The notes beneath the pieces are model-generated. The model was not told where the DNA came from and searched no databases. It was given only the letters and a program-made list of their open reading frames with translations. A stretch of 64,000 nucleotides of DNA from Sorghum bicolor (Eukaryota > Streptophyta > Magnoliopsida > Poales > Poaceae): assembly GCF_000003195.3 (NCBI RefSeq), contig NC_012876.2:48355276-48419275 (forward strand). The letters are read 5' to 3'. The translations under genes were made by a program, and so were the position numbers. Of the stretch, positions 21,558 to 34,465 are shown piece after piece. Position 1 is the first letter of the stretch, and each line of letters begins with the position of its first letter.

Positions 21558-22359
21558 CTGCTGCAAAGGGAATACCTTGGGTAAGATTGAGGATTACCTT
21601 TAATTATTTTATTTTGAATTGGGACAGATTTAATTAAGGGGGAAAGTAAGCAATGATATGAAATGAACGTGATGCATGCACGGACTTACGATCTCACAAA
21701 CTTAGGAACAAAAGTTAACACTAAGCGGTATACGCGGTGGCACACAACGCTCTCTCATAACGTAACTAGCGTTCTAAGCGAGAACGTGGTTAGTGTACCT
21801 GTAGAAAACTCATTTCAGCCCAACCACAGTATGCTCATGCAAAACAAGAAATTAAAACTATACACCCCACATACACAGACACCCCATCCATGCATATGAC
21901 GTGCTACTACCCACATCATCGCCCTAATGACGGCATCGCCTCTCAGGACGGAATCTCCCAACATGCGGTACTGTTCCTAAGCACACCAACCATGGGTGCA
22001 TGACATAGCACCTAACAACACTCCCCTAGACCGGCAGTGTATCCAATCATGCTCTCACAGCTCCCACTTACCGAGGCGTAGAGGTCAAATTGATCCATAC
22101 ATTACCACTCAAATGAATGGTACTCATACTATTGCACGCCGTATGAGCGACGAAATAGAAATATGATGCATTAACCCCCAAGTCAGTACTTAACTAGCCA
22201 CCTTAGAGTCCTTAACTGGGCATAAAGGATATGACCATGGCACACAAGATAGTTTTTCGAAAAACTTAGTTTGACACCTTGATTATCATTAATAAAAATC
22301 TTTTATTAAACCGGTTTAGATTTAGTTTAGAATGTACTTATGAACAGTAACTCGCTAAA
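21558..22359 (-). other. 5' leader of element A
   Basis: About 800 bp between primer site and first ORF, with only small incidental ORFs. It contains a conserved hairpin (22123-22147) and short blocks shared with B and E (for example gccacc...gtccttaa...gggcata near 22197-22225). It ends in a pyrimidine-rich CAG just before the H3-tail ORF. The position suits packaging or splicing signals. Confidence 0.6.
22123..22147 (-). ncRNA. Leader RNA hairpin (element A copy)
   Basis: The arms CTCATAC (22123-22129) and GTATGAG (22141-22147) enclose an 11-nt loop. Element B has TCCATAC and GTATGGA at the same place, twice. The arm changes compensate each other, which supports a selected RNA structure. 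Candidate packaging or dimerisation signal. Confidence 0.55.
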
Positions 22360-22375
22360 CCTTGCTCCGATGCCA
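22360..22375 (-). other. Primer binding site of element A
   Basis: The minus strand reads TGGCATCGGAGCAAGG, 2 nt after the LTR end. It resembles the initiator tRNA-Met complement (TGGTATCAGAGC) with changes; element B has TGGTATCGGAGC. Confidence 0.75.
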
Positions 22376-22377
22376 GC

Positions 22378-25300
22378 TGTAACAGAACCGCCCAAATTAT
22401 AAGAGATTAAGCCTAATAGTGACCATTTGCACAGTCAAACCATCAAGCTTAAGCCCATATAATCCCGATAGTCCATGAAATCTCGAAGGATTTCAAACCA
22501 CAGATCGTACATACAGCCAAGATCGTAATAAGTTTAGCGGTCACCATCCACAGTTACATCCAGTTCGAAAATAACCATCAAATACATCGGAGTGCTTAAA
22601 GTTATTACAAACCAAGTTCATAAGTAGTGGAAGCTTCATAGTTCGAAAACAACACACACATGCTTAGTCTGATACAGTGCCAGGTCTAGTCCTCACCCAT
22701 AGCTGGGTACAGGCAGAGGATGCAATAACCAAAGTACATTTGACCATCTGCAAAACAACATGGGAATAGAACCCTGAGTACAAGAATGTACTCAGCTAGA
22801 CTTAGCCGTCATAAACTCAAAAATAAAGACTCTTCAAGGATCATGAAGGCTATATAGTGGGGTAACTGACAACCTTTTTGCAAAACAGCAGGAATCTAGT
22901 AGCATATCCTACCGAAATCTTTCTTCTTTTAATTTGCTCAAGTTGAAAGTATCATTACCTATGATCTTGGTTTGCACCTGCACTATGGCAATCAAAAAGT
23001 AATAATATGATGGTACCTCATCATAGCATTCATGCAATTATTCAGCCTATGACTCAAGTGTTCCATAGTCCTTACTACGAGGACGAAGCTCATGTCAAGT
23101 GCTCACTGTCCAGGAGCGATGGCGATTCGAATCGATTTCTAACCAGCTGGCGAGGTATTCCCCACACCAACCACACTCACTGATCAAGTGAGCTACAGAT
23201 CACCGTATTACACTATCCAGGACCAAATTGCGGGTTCGGCAGGCACCGCCAGTACCCGAGGACCGTTCCGGCGACCGAGGTATCCAAGGTATACCAAGGT
23301 TGCGCGCCGCGCCCTCGTCGTTCTCCTCAACCATCACCAATACAGCGCATGGCGGCTCGACTCCCGGCCTGGATAGTGTTCAGGCTTCGTGGTCAGAACG
23401 ACTTATCCTTCCAGCTAAGTGTGGGGCATGCGTTCAACATGACAAGAGGGCCGTCAACGATCGGTCCTTAATTGACACAGGTAGGGGCACTACAGTCAAC
23501 CCACCATAAGACCCTGTCCGGTCTCAAATTTCCATTCCACACTTGGTTATTCTCTTCCCAAAGCAATCACTGCTTAATCAAGCCGGTATCCACCTATATC
23601 TCGCAGGTGACAGGAAATCACCCGACTTCTACCGGACTAAGCAGGCTAAGCATAGACTCGATGCCTATCTACATAGGACAAGGTAGATAAACGAGTAGGG
23701 GTAACAAGGAGTACATATGCATTAACGGTATCAAGCAATTCCTATCACTTAAATGCAACATAGTAGAACAAACATAATATATTATTTAAGTTAGCGAGAA
23801 TAGGGAGACTTAGAATGCTCCAGGGCTTGCCTTTCATGAAAGTGCTCGGCTTATGATCTGGGCACTCCTGCAGCTCTTCTTCGGGTTCCGGTGCTCCCAG
23901 AGGTTTCTGCTCCTGGATCTCCTCCGGCTCCTCGGGTCCCACTTCGTTCTCCTACGAGCCTGTATGGTGCATGTATGCTCATGAGTGGAGTGCGAAATGC
24001 CCGGGGTGCAATGCTCATGCGGGAGAATACCATATGACTATGACATGGTGCATGGATGATTTATGTGGTCATTTACAAGGTAGTCAACATCATCCAAGAA
24101 CATGCAATTGAATTAAACATCTATTGCATTCCCTTCTACCAATTGTACTCAAGTGCAACCAGCAACTCTCAAGATGCTTCAAGGATACACCAAACCCTTT
24201 TTATTCTACTTAATCTATATATATATATATAGCAATTTATAGTTTCTTTATTCATTTTTAGACCCCTCAAATATAGCATGTATTTCTGTTTATCAATAAA
24301 TTCCACAAAAATTACAGGAGACTACCAGTCAAGCATAAACTCTACCATAAATTTTTCATAATTTTTGGATACATATTTTGATCTACAAAAATTACTAGAT
24401 TAATTAATAAGGCAAGTACAATTATTCTACTATGGTGTAAGTGTCAAACAGCAGATTTCATATTTTTATAATTTGCTTAATATCATAAGAAACACCCACA
24501 AAAATTTCCAGATTAATTGCATGATCCAAATATTTATTAAAAATCATAAACCCCTGCCATGCAAGCTTTTAAATCACCACAAATTCATTCATATACCAAA
24601 TAATGTGTAGCAGAATTTTCCTAGTGACTAAACATACATGCAGAGCTAGCAAAACAAGTTTCACATTTTTCTGGGTCATATTTTAATTACTATGCATTTT
24701 CCAAATTCAGCAAAAACATGGATTAATTATTTCTGTCCAGAAAAAGTGTTCAAACATGACATGCAATTACATCAAACTGTAGATCTGAGAACAGAGAGCA
24801 CACCAAAATTTATTTCATCACATTTGGAGCTGTAGAACTCACCAGATTTGGAGCTGTTTTAAATTAATTTCTGGAAACCTTTATTTGAGAAAACCGACAT
24901 AAAACGCTAGATCCACCCGGATCCACACTCGCAGAGGCGCTGACAGGTGGGACCCAGGGGCCGTGACCCCACGAGTCAGTCATGCAGAGCTCCGGCCAAC
25001 TTCGGCCGGCCGGCTTTCGCCGACGGCGAGGTCTCCGGCCACGGAGTGGGCACCAGCGTGTTCCCCGCAGCGAGGCGCATCTAGGGGTACCCTCTGACTG
25101 GCCGGAGGATGACCGGAACACCTCCAAAGAGCGTGCATGGCGGCACGGCGGCGCTGCTCGCCGTGGCCAGGCCGCTCCGGTGCGGTAGAGCGCGCACAAA
25201 AGCTACTCCGAGCTTCCCCATCGATTTACGGACCTAACGCGCTAAAGAGCGAGCGAAACAAGGCAGGATATCGCAAGATCCGTCGCGGCGGAGCTCTCCG

Positions 25301-26232
25301 GCGAGGTCGGAGCAACTCCGGCGAGCGATTCACGGTGCACGGCTGCTTCTCACCTCAGTAGAGCGTACGCAGGGGCTTACCGCGGCGATGGCGAGTGCGC
25401 TGGTGTCCTTGGCGTCGAGGTTGGAGCTCTGGTGCGACCGGCGGCGAGCGGCGGGGCTTTCTCCGGCAATGGCGCGGCGGAACTGCTGCTGCTGCTGCGC
25501 GGACGGAGGAAGGAGGGAGAGGCGCGGGCGACAGAATGGAGGGAGTGATCTGGGGGCGCGGGGCGGCGTCCCGACCAGGGGGGTGGAGGTGGTCGGCCGC
25601 GGCGCGCCCAACGCCGGCGTACGGCCGCCACTTGGCCGTCGCTGGATGGGGCGAGGCGGGCGCCGCGCGCGGGAGAGAGAGGAGGGGGAGGCAGGCCGAG
25701 CTGCTGGCTGGGCCGAAAGGGAGGCGGGTCAGCCCAGCAGCGCCTGTCCCCTTCTCTTTTTTTTTAAATTCTTTTCTCAATTTCTTTCTAAATTCATTTG
25801 GACCATTTAAAAATCACTTTCTCCCTTTTCTCCCAAAAGCAAAGTTGTTCCAAAACAAAAACCCTACAACTTTGTTTTAATAAGCAAGACCAAATTCCAA
25901 ATAGAATTTGAGTTACAGATTAAAACTAGTTCTAGGTTTTCAAATAAATTCATTTTGGAGATTTTTGCATAAATTCCATTTCTCAAATTCTATGGCTCCA
26001 AAAATTGCACAAAAATACTCTTAATTCTTTTTGCACACAATTCAACCTAGTTTGAATATTTCACAATTTTAGAAGCAAGCATCATATTTTTAACATATTT
26101 AAACCACATAGAATAAAGCACATAAAATCACATTTTGGATGGATGACATGCTCATGTGATGCTATGCTTGATGAGAATGCTTATGCATGTTTTGATAAGA
26201 CTAAGTGCATGCTTAACACCTAGGGTGTTACA
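22378..26232 (-). repeat. 5' LTR of element A (3855 bp)
   Basis: Partner of 11822-15735. It is about 60 bp shorter mainly through one deletion near 22681. The GC-rich island (about 24890-25765) lies in the half that begins the LTR in the transcribed direction. The hairpin aacacc-tag-ggtgtt marks the outer end. TGCAT follows at 26233-26237. Confidence 0.95.
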
Positions 26233-27600
26233 TGCATAACTCTAGTAGCTACTAACATTATTGCCTAGACAACAATAATGTAGTTTGGTGACAATGAGGG
26301 ATTATCAGAAGAAACACAAATTGTTTAAGTGAGGTTAAAGCATTTGCAAACGCTTGCAGGAGCAACGTATTCGCCTTTTGGCTAAACAAGCGAACACCTA
26401 CAAGTTCAAGCATATAGCCTCAACTATTTCTATTATAGGTAGGCTATACTTTTACTTAGTTAATTAACATTAGAGGATTCATTGGAAAACATTCACATAC
26501 ATGTTCACTGACAAGCTTTAGTTTTCAAAGGATTGTAGTTTCTGCTACTACTAACTTAGCATTCCTATGGAAGCAAACATTCAAGGCTAGATACCTCACA
26601 CACTACCTTCAAGCAAAACTATTCAAGTAGTATGGAACATGGCAATGTTTGTCTAGCTTACACAAGGAAGATAGTAACATCATGTCAATCACAAGTTATT
26701 TATCATTAGAAAAAAGATGAGAGAAGAATAGTTATGGATAATGCAACAATCATGAGGATGCATGCTTCGTCTTATTCGTTCTCACAAAATTGCCAGCCTA
26801 AGATGGCAATCACGTTCTATGTCGGTGGCATAACACATACTCTCTTGACATATAGCTAGTCGTCAACTACGTTCAATCTATGCATTCATGGTTAGGGTAC
26901 CTGTAGAAGAATTTCATTTCAGCCCAACCCATCAATAGTATAAGTACAGAAATGAAAGTCTGGTCTCTAGGTTGAAAGCTAAATACTCCAATATATATTC
27001 CCGAATATATATTGCAGCATACTACCCATGTGAAGCACGCCCATGTATACACAGAGACATGTATACACGGTCATAACAACTAACCCACAATTAAGTACCT
27101 TTATATAGACATGTGTGTAACATGTAAATATTCCAGTAACCACATCTAACTCTCCCCTAGACCGACGGTTGGACGGTCATGCTTTCACAACTCACACTTA
27201 CCATAGCGTAGAGGCATATAGATCCATACATTACCACTCAAGCAAGTGGCATCCATACAATTTCACGCCGTATGGACGACGAAAGGAAAATATTGCTTAC
27301 CGTGACGTAGAGGTATATGATCCATTCATTACCACTTAAGTAAGTGGCATCCATACTATTGCACGCCGTATGGACGACGAAAGTAAAAGTTGCGATAAAG
27401 TAAACCCCCCATAGTTAGTATCAGTTTACATAAAGCCACCTAGTAGTCCTTAATTGGGCATAATTTGAGGTTGTCGCTAGCATAGTTTTTGTAAATTAGT
27501 TTTGACAAGTTTTGCCTGTAGCTAAAGTTTTAGTCAAAATAGGATTTTTAAAATCAAAACATTGTTTTTAAAACAGTGTACCTGATAGTATTATACTTAA
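26233..27600 (-). other. Internal region of element B, 5' part (leader), non-coding
   Basis: It contains no ORF of note. It begins with the second TGCAT duplication copy from element A. Near the primer site it shares short blocks with the A and E leaders and holds a duplicated hairpin module (27188-27390). Confidence 0.65.
27188..27390 (-). repeat. Tandemly duplicated leader hairpin module in element B
   Basis: Two diverged ~100-bp units sit head to tail (about 27190-27290 and 27295-27390). Each holds the block attaccact...agtggcatccatac...cacgccgtatggacgacgaaa. The hairpin arms are TCCATAC 27252-27258 with GTATGGA 27270-27276, and TCCATAC 27350-27356 with GTATGGA 27368-27374. Elements A and E have a single unit. 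Confidence 0.75.
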
Positions 27601-27616
27601 TCTTGCTCCGATACCA
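27601..27616 (-). other. Primer binding site of element B
   Basis: The minus strand reads TGGTATCGGAGCAAGA, 2 nt from the LTR end. It is closer to the initiator tRNA-Met complement than the site in A. Confidence 0.78.
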
Positions 27617-27618
27617 GC

Positions 27619-30600
27619 TGTGACAGAACCGCCCAATTTATACAAGCTTAAGTACGACTGTCCCCGTTTAACACGTTGACACGCGCATACTCTCACTTAT
27701 ATAAACCCGATAGTCTGCCGAGTGTCACGAAGGACCTCGGTAAATCAACTTTACACCAAGATCGCATGATTAAGAAAATACACATCACATACACAGAGAT
27801 TTGCAGCGGAAATAATATTACAAAAGAGTTCACAAATAATAATACAAGTTTAGATTTTCCAAATCGATTAGAAAACAACATAGCTTTCAAATGATTACAA
27901 TGACATTAGTTTCAAATACATTGCTAGCATATGTGACATCCTCTGACAAAAGCATGTAGATAAGAACACTATATAGGACCACCGAGCCCAACGGCGGTTA
28001 GCCACCATCCTTAGCAGGCTGAAGACTTCACCTGCAACATGGTGGGATAAACCCTGAGTACTCGAATGTACTCAGCTAGACTTACCCGACAGGAGAGAAA
28101 TAAAAGACTCTCAAGGATATGCAAGGCTTTTTGGTGGAGTTGGTTGGATAGCATAACTTTGCCAAAAAGAGAATTACTATCATGAGTCCTTACTTTCAAC
28201 CTTTTAGTCAATATTTTAGCATCAAGTTCAATTAAGCTACCATAACTAGATTTTGCACCTATTCTATAGCAACCACTTGATTAATGAGCATCACATTAAT
28301 AACCATATCCGGTTTATCATGTAGCCATCATCATCATCATAAGCATTAAGTTTCATTTAGTGAGTTCTACATTGCGACTGCCCGAGTCAAGTTCTCACTA
28401 TCCGGGAGAGACGGCGATTCGAATCGATTCCTATCCAGCTGGAGGGGTATTCCTAGCACTCATCCAGGCGTACTTAGCTAGAGTAGCTTGGATCACCTTT
28501 AGCACAACTCCGTACCAAGTCTCGGGTCCGTACAGCGCCACACCCCCAGGGACTGCCAATCTGCCAGGGTCAGGACTCTAACCTGACACCTCAGTCTTAC
28601 GCCATTGACACCCCGCACAACCTTACTACCAACCGGGGTGCGCACTTAAACCGAACGGGGTATCCGGCCGGAGATGCACTTGTAGGCTTCGCGGTCGGAA
28701 CGACTTATCCGGCCAGCTAAGTGTTAGGCATGCGTTCAACATGACACGAGGACGTTACAGCGAATCGGTCCTTAACCGACACAGACGGGGATAGATTCAC
28801 ACCCAAGACCTCCATGCCTTGTTGCTGCACTATCGTCATCCCGCCCGGTCTCAATTCATTATTAGCACAAGGTTATTTCCATGATTGCAAATATAGCCAA
28901 CCGTGATCAGGTATCCACCTATCTCTTGCAGGTGACAGGAAATCACCCGGCTTCTACCGAGCTTAAGCATAGCTAAGCATAGAATATTTTTCTTATACTA
29001 GTAAGGGTTCAGGTAGTTTCATATAGTGGACAAGGTAGGAATATATGCACCAACGGTTTCATTCAACTCCAATCACCTAATGCATCATATAAAGTTATAC
29101 TCTTGTGCTTTTATAAAAAAAGAGGGTAGGAGACTTAGAATTCTCCGGGGCTTGCCTGGATCCGACACAGTCAGTTAAGTTAGCTTGCGCCATCTTGACG
29201 ACATCCAAGTTCGCAACACTTGTGTAGTCCTTCCATCATCCCGATAGGTCCACCATAAAGTCCTTCACGTAGTTCATCTAGCGTACCTAAATGAGATGCA
29301 AGATGCAAGATGCAAGTGTATGAACACGTAGAAGTGCAATAGACAAAGCAACACACACAAGAAGCATGGCAAGAGCATGGTTACACTAAACTTACTTTAG
29401 GACATCTCACTGCTCAACTTAATGATTACCCAACCAACATGCTAAGTCAACAAAGAATGCAACACTAAACATATTAGATATGGCATACATGTTTCACAGG
29501 GTCTCAGGTATATTAACTTGGCCATTACCAAAGACATGAGTCATACATAGCAATATACCAAGCAACAGCAATACAAGGAATCTACCATTTTTAGGACTGT
29601 TAACAGCAGCTGAGTAAATAAAACATAACTGGAGTTACACAACTCCAAAAGACATGCAAGAAGACATTCTGGAAACCTTAGGAAATTATGTACATTTGAT
29701 ATTTAGACATAAAAGCATGATTCTCAATTTAAGCTGGTCGAAATTATAAATTTCCAGAATCTGTCCCTGACAAACAGAGAGCAGCCCTTTCTGGAATCAA
29801 ACTTTGAACAGACACAACTCACAAACCACATAACCAAATACTACCAAATTTTGATAGCAGCTAGATAAATGAATTATCTACAACTTTTCTATAAACAAGA
29901 TTCCCATAAAACATCATTTACACATTGTAATCCAAACAGTTCAAGAACCTGTCCAGAAACAACAATTGCAAACAATTAACTATTAACTTATGTTTCAAAC
30001 ATGCATTTGAGCAAAACCATTGTTACCAACAGTTTGCATATATCTAAAGAACACCAGAAAACATAGTGGACATTACCAAATAAATTTATTAAATGCATTT
30101 CTTAATTTATTTGGATTATAAGGTGAATTAAAGAACATAGTGGAAAGCTTATGAAAAGTACTACAACTCATATACTTTCATCCACGCATGATTCACAACT
30201 TAACTGAGCCAAACAATACAAACATGCAGATCTACTCAGAATAGGAGCAAAGCAACACAGGGCATTTGTTATTTTTATAACTCTTAATCTATCATGCCTA
30301 AATTCATGAAACTTTTACCAGACATCACATATTAAATGCAAATCATGTCAAAATATTCTCACATTTAGTGGAGCAATAATACAGTGTTTATGAAAAGGAC
30401 AAATATAACAAGCAATTAAAACCGAACTGCATAAATCTATTTTTTTACGGATAAAACTGGAACTAAACCATGCCGTATTATAGATCTAATGCATTGATAA
30501 TTTCACAAGGATTCCAAAAAGTCCAAATTTGCTATTTTACGACTTTTCTATGAATTACTATGCATTTTCTAAGTTCATCCATGAAATCTGCAAAAACAAC

Positions 30601-32352
30601 ATAAAAGGAAACAGATCTTTCACCGGGGACCCTGGATTTGCCATGAATCACGCTATAACCCAAAAATACTATTCATATGAGTCTTGACTTCGCATCTGGA
30701 ACCCTGAGTTGTTTCTTATTCTAACCCGAGGTCCTTTCTTCTCCCTATTACGAACAGAGACCGAACTGGAGACGGGAGAAGGAGGACTCCGGCCGGCCGA
30801 CGGTTGCTGAAGGCATGGCCATGCCCTGGCCATGTCCTTGCGGTCGAAGCAGCAGCACAGTCGGGCGCAGTAGCTTCTGCAGCTGGGCAGCAAGGGCACA
30901 CAGCAGAGCGCCGGCAGCCATGGTGGCTCCGCTCTGGAGGCGCTGGGGGTGGAGAGAGCGAGCCAGGGGGTGGAGAGGGGTGAGGAAGGCGCTGGCGTGT
31001 GTGTCCACTTCGACAGCCGGGCGTGGGGAGGGCTCTGGGCGAGCAGCAGAGGAGGAGGGGGCGCACTCGGGCATGGATGCCACGCACCCGCGACGTGTCC
31101 GCCCGTTGAGGCATTTCACCGAACAAGTGTCGAGCAGCAAAGTGGCTTAGGTGGGACGCGGTTTGGGCCGGTTCTGGACCGAATTTGGTCATGGACCAAA
31201 AACGAAGTTTGCTCTACTCTTGACACTCTCCGACTTTGATTAAGGTGCCATGGTCATTCAAGTTACAGATTAGAAGATAATTTGATGCCAACCTATGAGT
31301 GTCAATGAATTGATAATGATTAACAAAACTCAAAATTGGTGACCAAAATGAAGTCAAACTGGTGTCATCTTTTGGCATGCTCTAGCCCACATTATGTACT
31401 CCAACTTTTATTTTGGGACCCAAGCAAGTTGTTTTGTAAAATTTGGAGAACGCGGAATGCCAACGTGATGAACTGCAAACCTAGACTTAGAAACTCTAAG
31501 TGCTGGAAATTATAGCGGATTCAATCTTGGGACTATTATTTGACATGCTTAGAAGATGATTCAGACTTAGTAACTTTAACAAAGAATGTAGTATGCAAAC
31601 TATACTACAACGTTTACAAAAGGACATTGTACTAGTTCAGTTTTATTTGGAAGATATAAGGCTCCCAATAGGTACCCGAAACTGAGCACCTCAGGACTTA
31701 GCCAAAATTCTGGAGTTCCCAAAACAGCACTGCGTTGAATCTTGTAAGCTTAATATGATTAGGTTAGGGGCAAAACTAGCTCTTGACCATTAAACAAAGT
31801 TTGTTATACAGAATCTAAACTACAACTTTCATTTAAGGTCAAACCTCAGAACTAGTACAAAAGTCAAACTTTCACTTTGGTCAATGCAGCAACTTGATAA
31901 AGCTCAAACTAAGGTTTTAGGCTAATTGAAGCATTTTCTGGGCACAAGCTCAACATGAACCCTTCATGACTTTTGTTGTAGAGTTTATCTAGAGTCATTT
32001 GGACAAGGTGGCAAGGATTGGTTGATGACCTATGGTTCTATTCACTTAATGAGGTCATTCCAACAAGCATGTAACTTATCATTTCATGTGACCTTTTGAT
32101 TCTAAACTTCTTGAAACTTTTTGAGTGATCACTATAGGCAGTGATGGATATGGGACACATGAGAGAGGTTCCATTAATATCACTCAAGCATGCACTTTGA
32201 AAAGGCCTATATGTAAGCAAGGGCGTGTTCTCCAAGTTTAACTTGAGGCTCACTTTCATTGATTGACTTTATCATGATCATCACCACTTATCATAACATG
32301 TTTGAGCTCAAAACCTAAGGTCTAACTAGTGGCAAACACCTGGGGTGTTACA
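27619..32352 (-). repeat. 5' LTR of element B (4734 bp)
   Basis: Partner of 2726-8027, shorter because of a ~570-bp deletion at about 30140 (aaagaacatag joins directly to tggaaagctt). The GC-rich island lies at about 30735-31200. It ends GGTGTTACA and is followed by AAGAC, the target duplication. Confidence 0.92.
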
Positions 32353-32357
32353 AAGAC

Positions 32358-33047
32358 CATATTTTTCCTTGATATTTTCACATTGGTCTTAATCATATAC
32401 CCTTTGGTAGAGTTTTTCTTGCTTTATCCATTAGTAAAGGAAGGTATGTCTTCATTTGTGGACATCCTTCTTGCACTAGTCTTCATAAAAAATTCCTAGA
32501 GATAGAGAAGGAATCATCTCCTAGACGAGGAAAGGAAGTTTCAATAGCCGATTTCCAAACATTTCAATCCCATGATTCGGCTATCCAACCCATCCTTGAG
32601 CCTAATAATTTCTCCTATGCTCTTTCTCTTGAACCTCCCGATGATCCTATGAATCTCTCTAGACATCCCATTCATAAAAGTCACCAAGACCACAAGGAGG
32701 ATCGAGAAGAGCAGCATCAATGGCTAGAGGGCATTAAAAATCCATGTGCTATCACCATTGAATGGATAGATAAAACAAACTTGAGAGACAATCCTAGAGG
32801 AATTTTAAGCATTCATGAAGAATCATCCTTGGAGTTTGAGAATGAGAGAAATAACAGTGAGCATGGAAGTTATTTCATAAATACCTCACCAAGTCCTTGC
32901 TCATATAAAACATCTCCCCAATCAATTGGTCTCTCCAACATCACCGCATTTGAGATCTCCAACCCCCTCTTCCTTTCTATTTATAAAAACTTTAAAAGGG
33001 CGGTTGTCGATGCAAATGTCTATAATAAATATTGCAGATCTCGTTGA
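32358..33047 (+). pseudogene. Element C 5' ORF, C-terminal part (continuation from 2725)
   Basis: The frame of the ORF interrupted at 2725 resumes here in phase, with one in-frame TGA after five codons (probably from TGG), and then runs open to the stop at 33047. The region just after the join reads HIGLNHIPFGRVFLALS and VFICGHPSCTSLHKKF, with two Cys and nearby His that could bind zinc. Later parts are polar and acidic (EDREEQHQWLEG). No gag, protease or other motif is recognised. The in-phase resumption independently confirms the B borders. Probably an accessory ORF, disabled by the insertion and the stop. Confidence 0.6.
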
Positions 33048-34465
33048 GTTGATCTTGATATAGCTAAGCGTCGGAGGGGAAACCACTTCGCCGACATAAA
33101 TTGATGGTTTCCCAGGGACAAGCTTAGTGTCCTAAAACAAGCACTGATCAGATCGTAACATGAACTTCTAATTATTTGCAACATTGCCTTGTGTATTAAG
33201 CATATAAGGATAAATATTCCTTTGGGTATTCTTGTCACTAACCTTTCCAAGATTGTGCAAGAAGATCGGATGAATAACAAGCACAAGGTATGTCCAACCA
33301 ACCATCACACAACATTGAATTAAATTCATCCAAACTTGAATTTTGCAAAATTCAAGCTTGGGGAAGTACTTTACATAAAAACATCATTTGCCATGTTGCT
33401 ATGTTGGTTGTCCCTACCTTTGAGACATGCTCAATTTATCACACTACTTCATCCCCACTTGAGTAGATCTCTATAAATGCTCTCATGCTACCTTTATTTG
33501 CTTTAGTATATGTCTAGGTTTGGAGTAGTTTCATTTATCTCTTAATTAAGCATGGTGCTTAGTTTACGAATGATGATCTTACTTCCAAAGGATTTTTAAA
33601 TTAAGCATGGTGCTTAGGTTAAAATGCCCTCCTAAATCAAACTAGACATGGTGTCTAGGTTGATTTTTGAGCCGATAGTATGCTATAGTAGATATGGGAT
33701 ATTTTGTTGGACTAACCCCTGCAGGAAAACTTTCAATATCAACCTGGGGAGTCCTGAGATACAAACTCATTGGAGATAAAGGAGACACATGAAGTTTAAC
33801 AATTTAGAAGGACATAGCTCATTCATCATAAAGAGATGATCCATGGAGGGTGCCACAAACACGATGCACAACCGCTAAAAAAGGAAAGCTTCCACAAGGT
33901 GATACTATACCATCACTCTTCAATTAAGGTAACATCTTAAAGTACTTGACTATCACTTTTATAAGTTTCTCCTTGGTTCTGGCATTCACATAAAATAAAG
34001 AGACAAACATGTATGATTTGTAGCTCCAAATGAATCAACCCAATTAAATCAACATGTTTAGTCCTTTAATCTTTGTTCTTAGTACTACCTTTATGATCCC
34101 ACACTCCTAATCATATAAGCTAATATGTTGCACATTCAATCTTTGGAAGATATAAACAAAACATAAATATAGATAGATTATCTTTCCATTAGGTTGAGCC
34201 ATCTGATCTGACAAATGTTTCAAATGCTACACTCATGATCCTATCAACTTTGTCTTGCTCACTATGCTTAAGGTTAGAGAAGAACAAATGCACTTTTGGT
34301 TCTATTGGTGTTTTTCACCAACAGGGCCCATGCACTTGATCTCTGCCTTGTCAATGTGAGTAGGTACACTTCGAGCAAAACCTGGAGGAGTTTTACAACT
34401 CCCAGACTCCACCAAGTGAAAGGGCTTGGATCTACGAGCACAAACACACTGGAGATACTAGACAC
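33048..34465 (+). other. Element C internal non-coding region with three covarying hairpins
   Basis: No credible ORF. A polypurine-like stretch, caagcttggggaagtac, lies at about 33352-33368. Three short hairpins with a TGG loop occur at 33547-33561, 33602-33616 and 33642-33658; the third has different but still complementary arms. Confidence 0.55.

Larger units (their letters stand above)
11822..26232 (-). mobile_element. Tekay/Del-like chromovirus A, nested in B (14.4 kb)
   Basis: Complete by structure. LTRs lie at 11822-15735 and 22378-26232, with TGTAACA/TGTTACA ends, and TGCAT flanks both sides (11817-11821 and 26233-26237). The minus strand carries, in order, 5' LTR, initiator-Met-like primer site, leader with conserved hairpin, an H3-tail-like ORF, gag, protease, RT, RNase H, integrase with chromodomain, polypurine tract and 3' LTR. 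Gag-pol has several frameshifts or stops, so this copy cannot make its own enzymes. The first ~310 bp of the two LTRs differ at eight sites, all transitions (about 2.6%). It is the innermost and so the youngest insertion of the nest. Confidence 0.95.
2726..32352 (-). mobile_element. Non-autonomous Tekay-related element B (LARD-like), nested in C
   Basis: LTRs lie at 2726-8027 and 27619-32352. The plus-strand text begins TGTGAYAGAACC and ends GGTGTTACA. AAGAC flanks both ends (2721-2725 and 32353-32357). A polypurine tract abuts the left LTR and a primer site abuts the right LTR, so transcription is leftward. Without element A it is about 15.2 kb with only ~5.2 kb of internal sequence. I see no gag, protease, RT or integrase there. 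This matches the description of large retrotransposon derivatives, which are mobilised in trans. Its LTR short motifs, leader and primer site resemble those of A and E, so a Tekay-type partner is the likely enzyme source. Confidence 0.92.
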
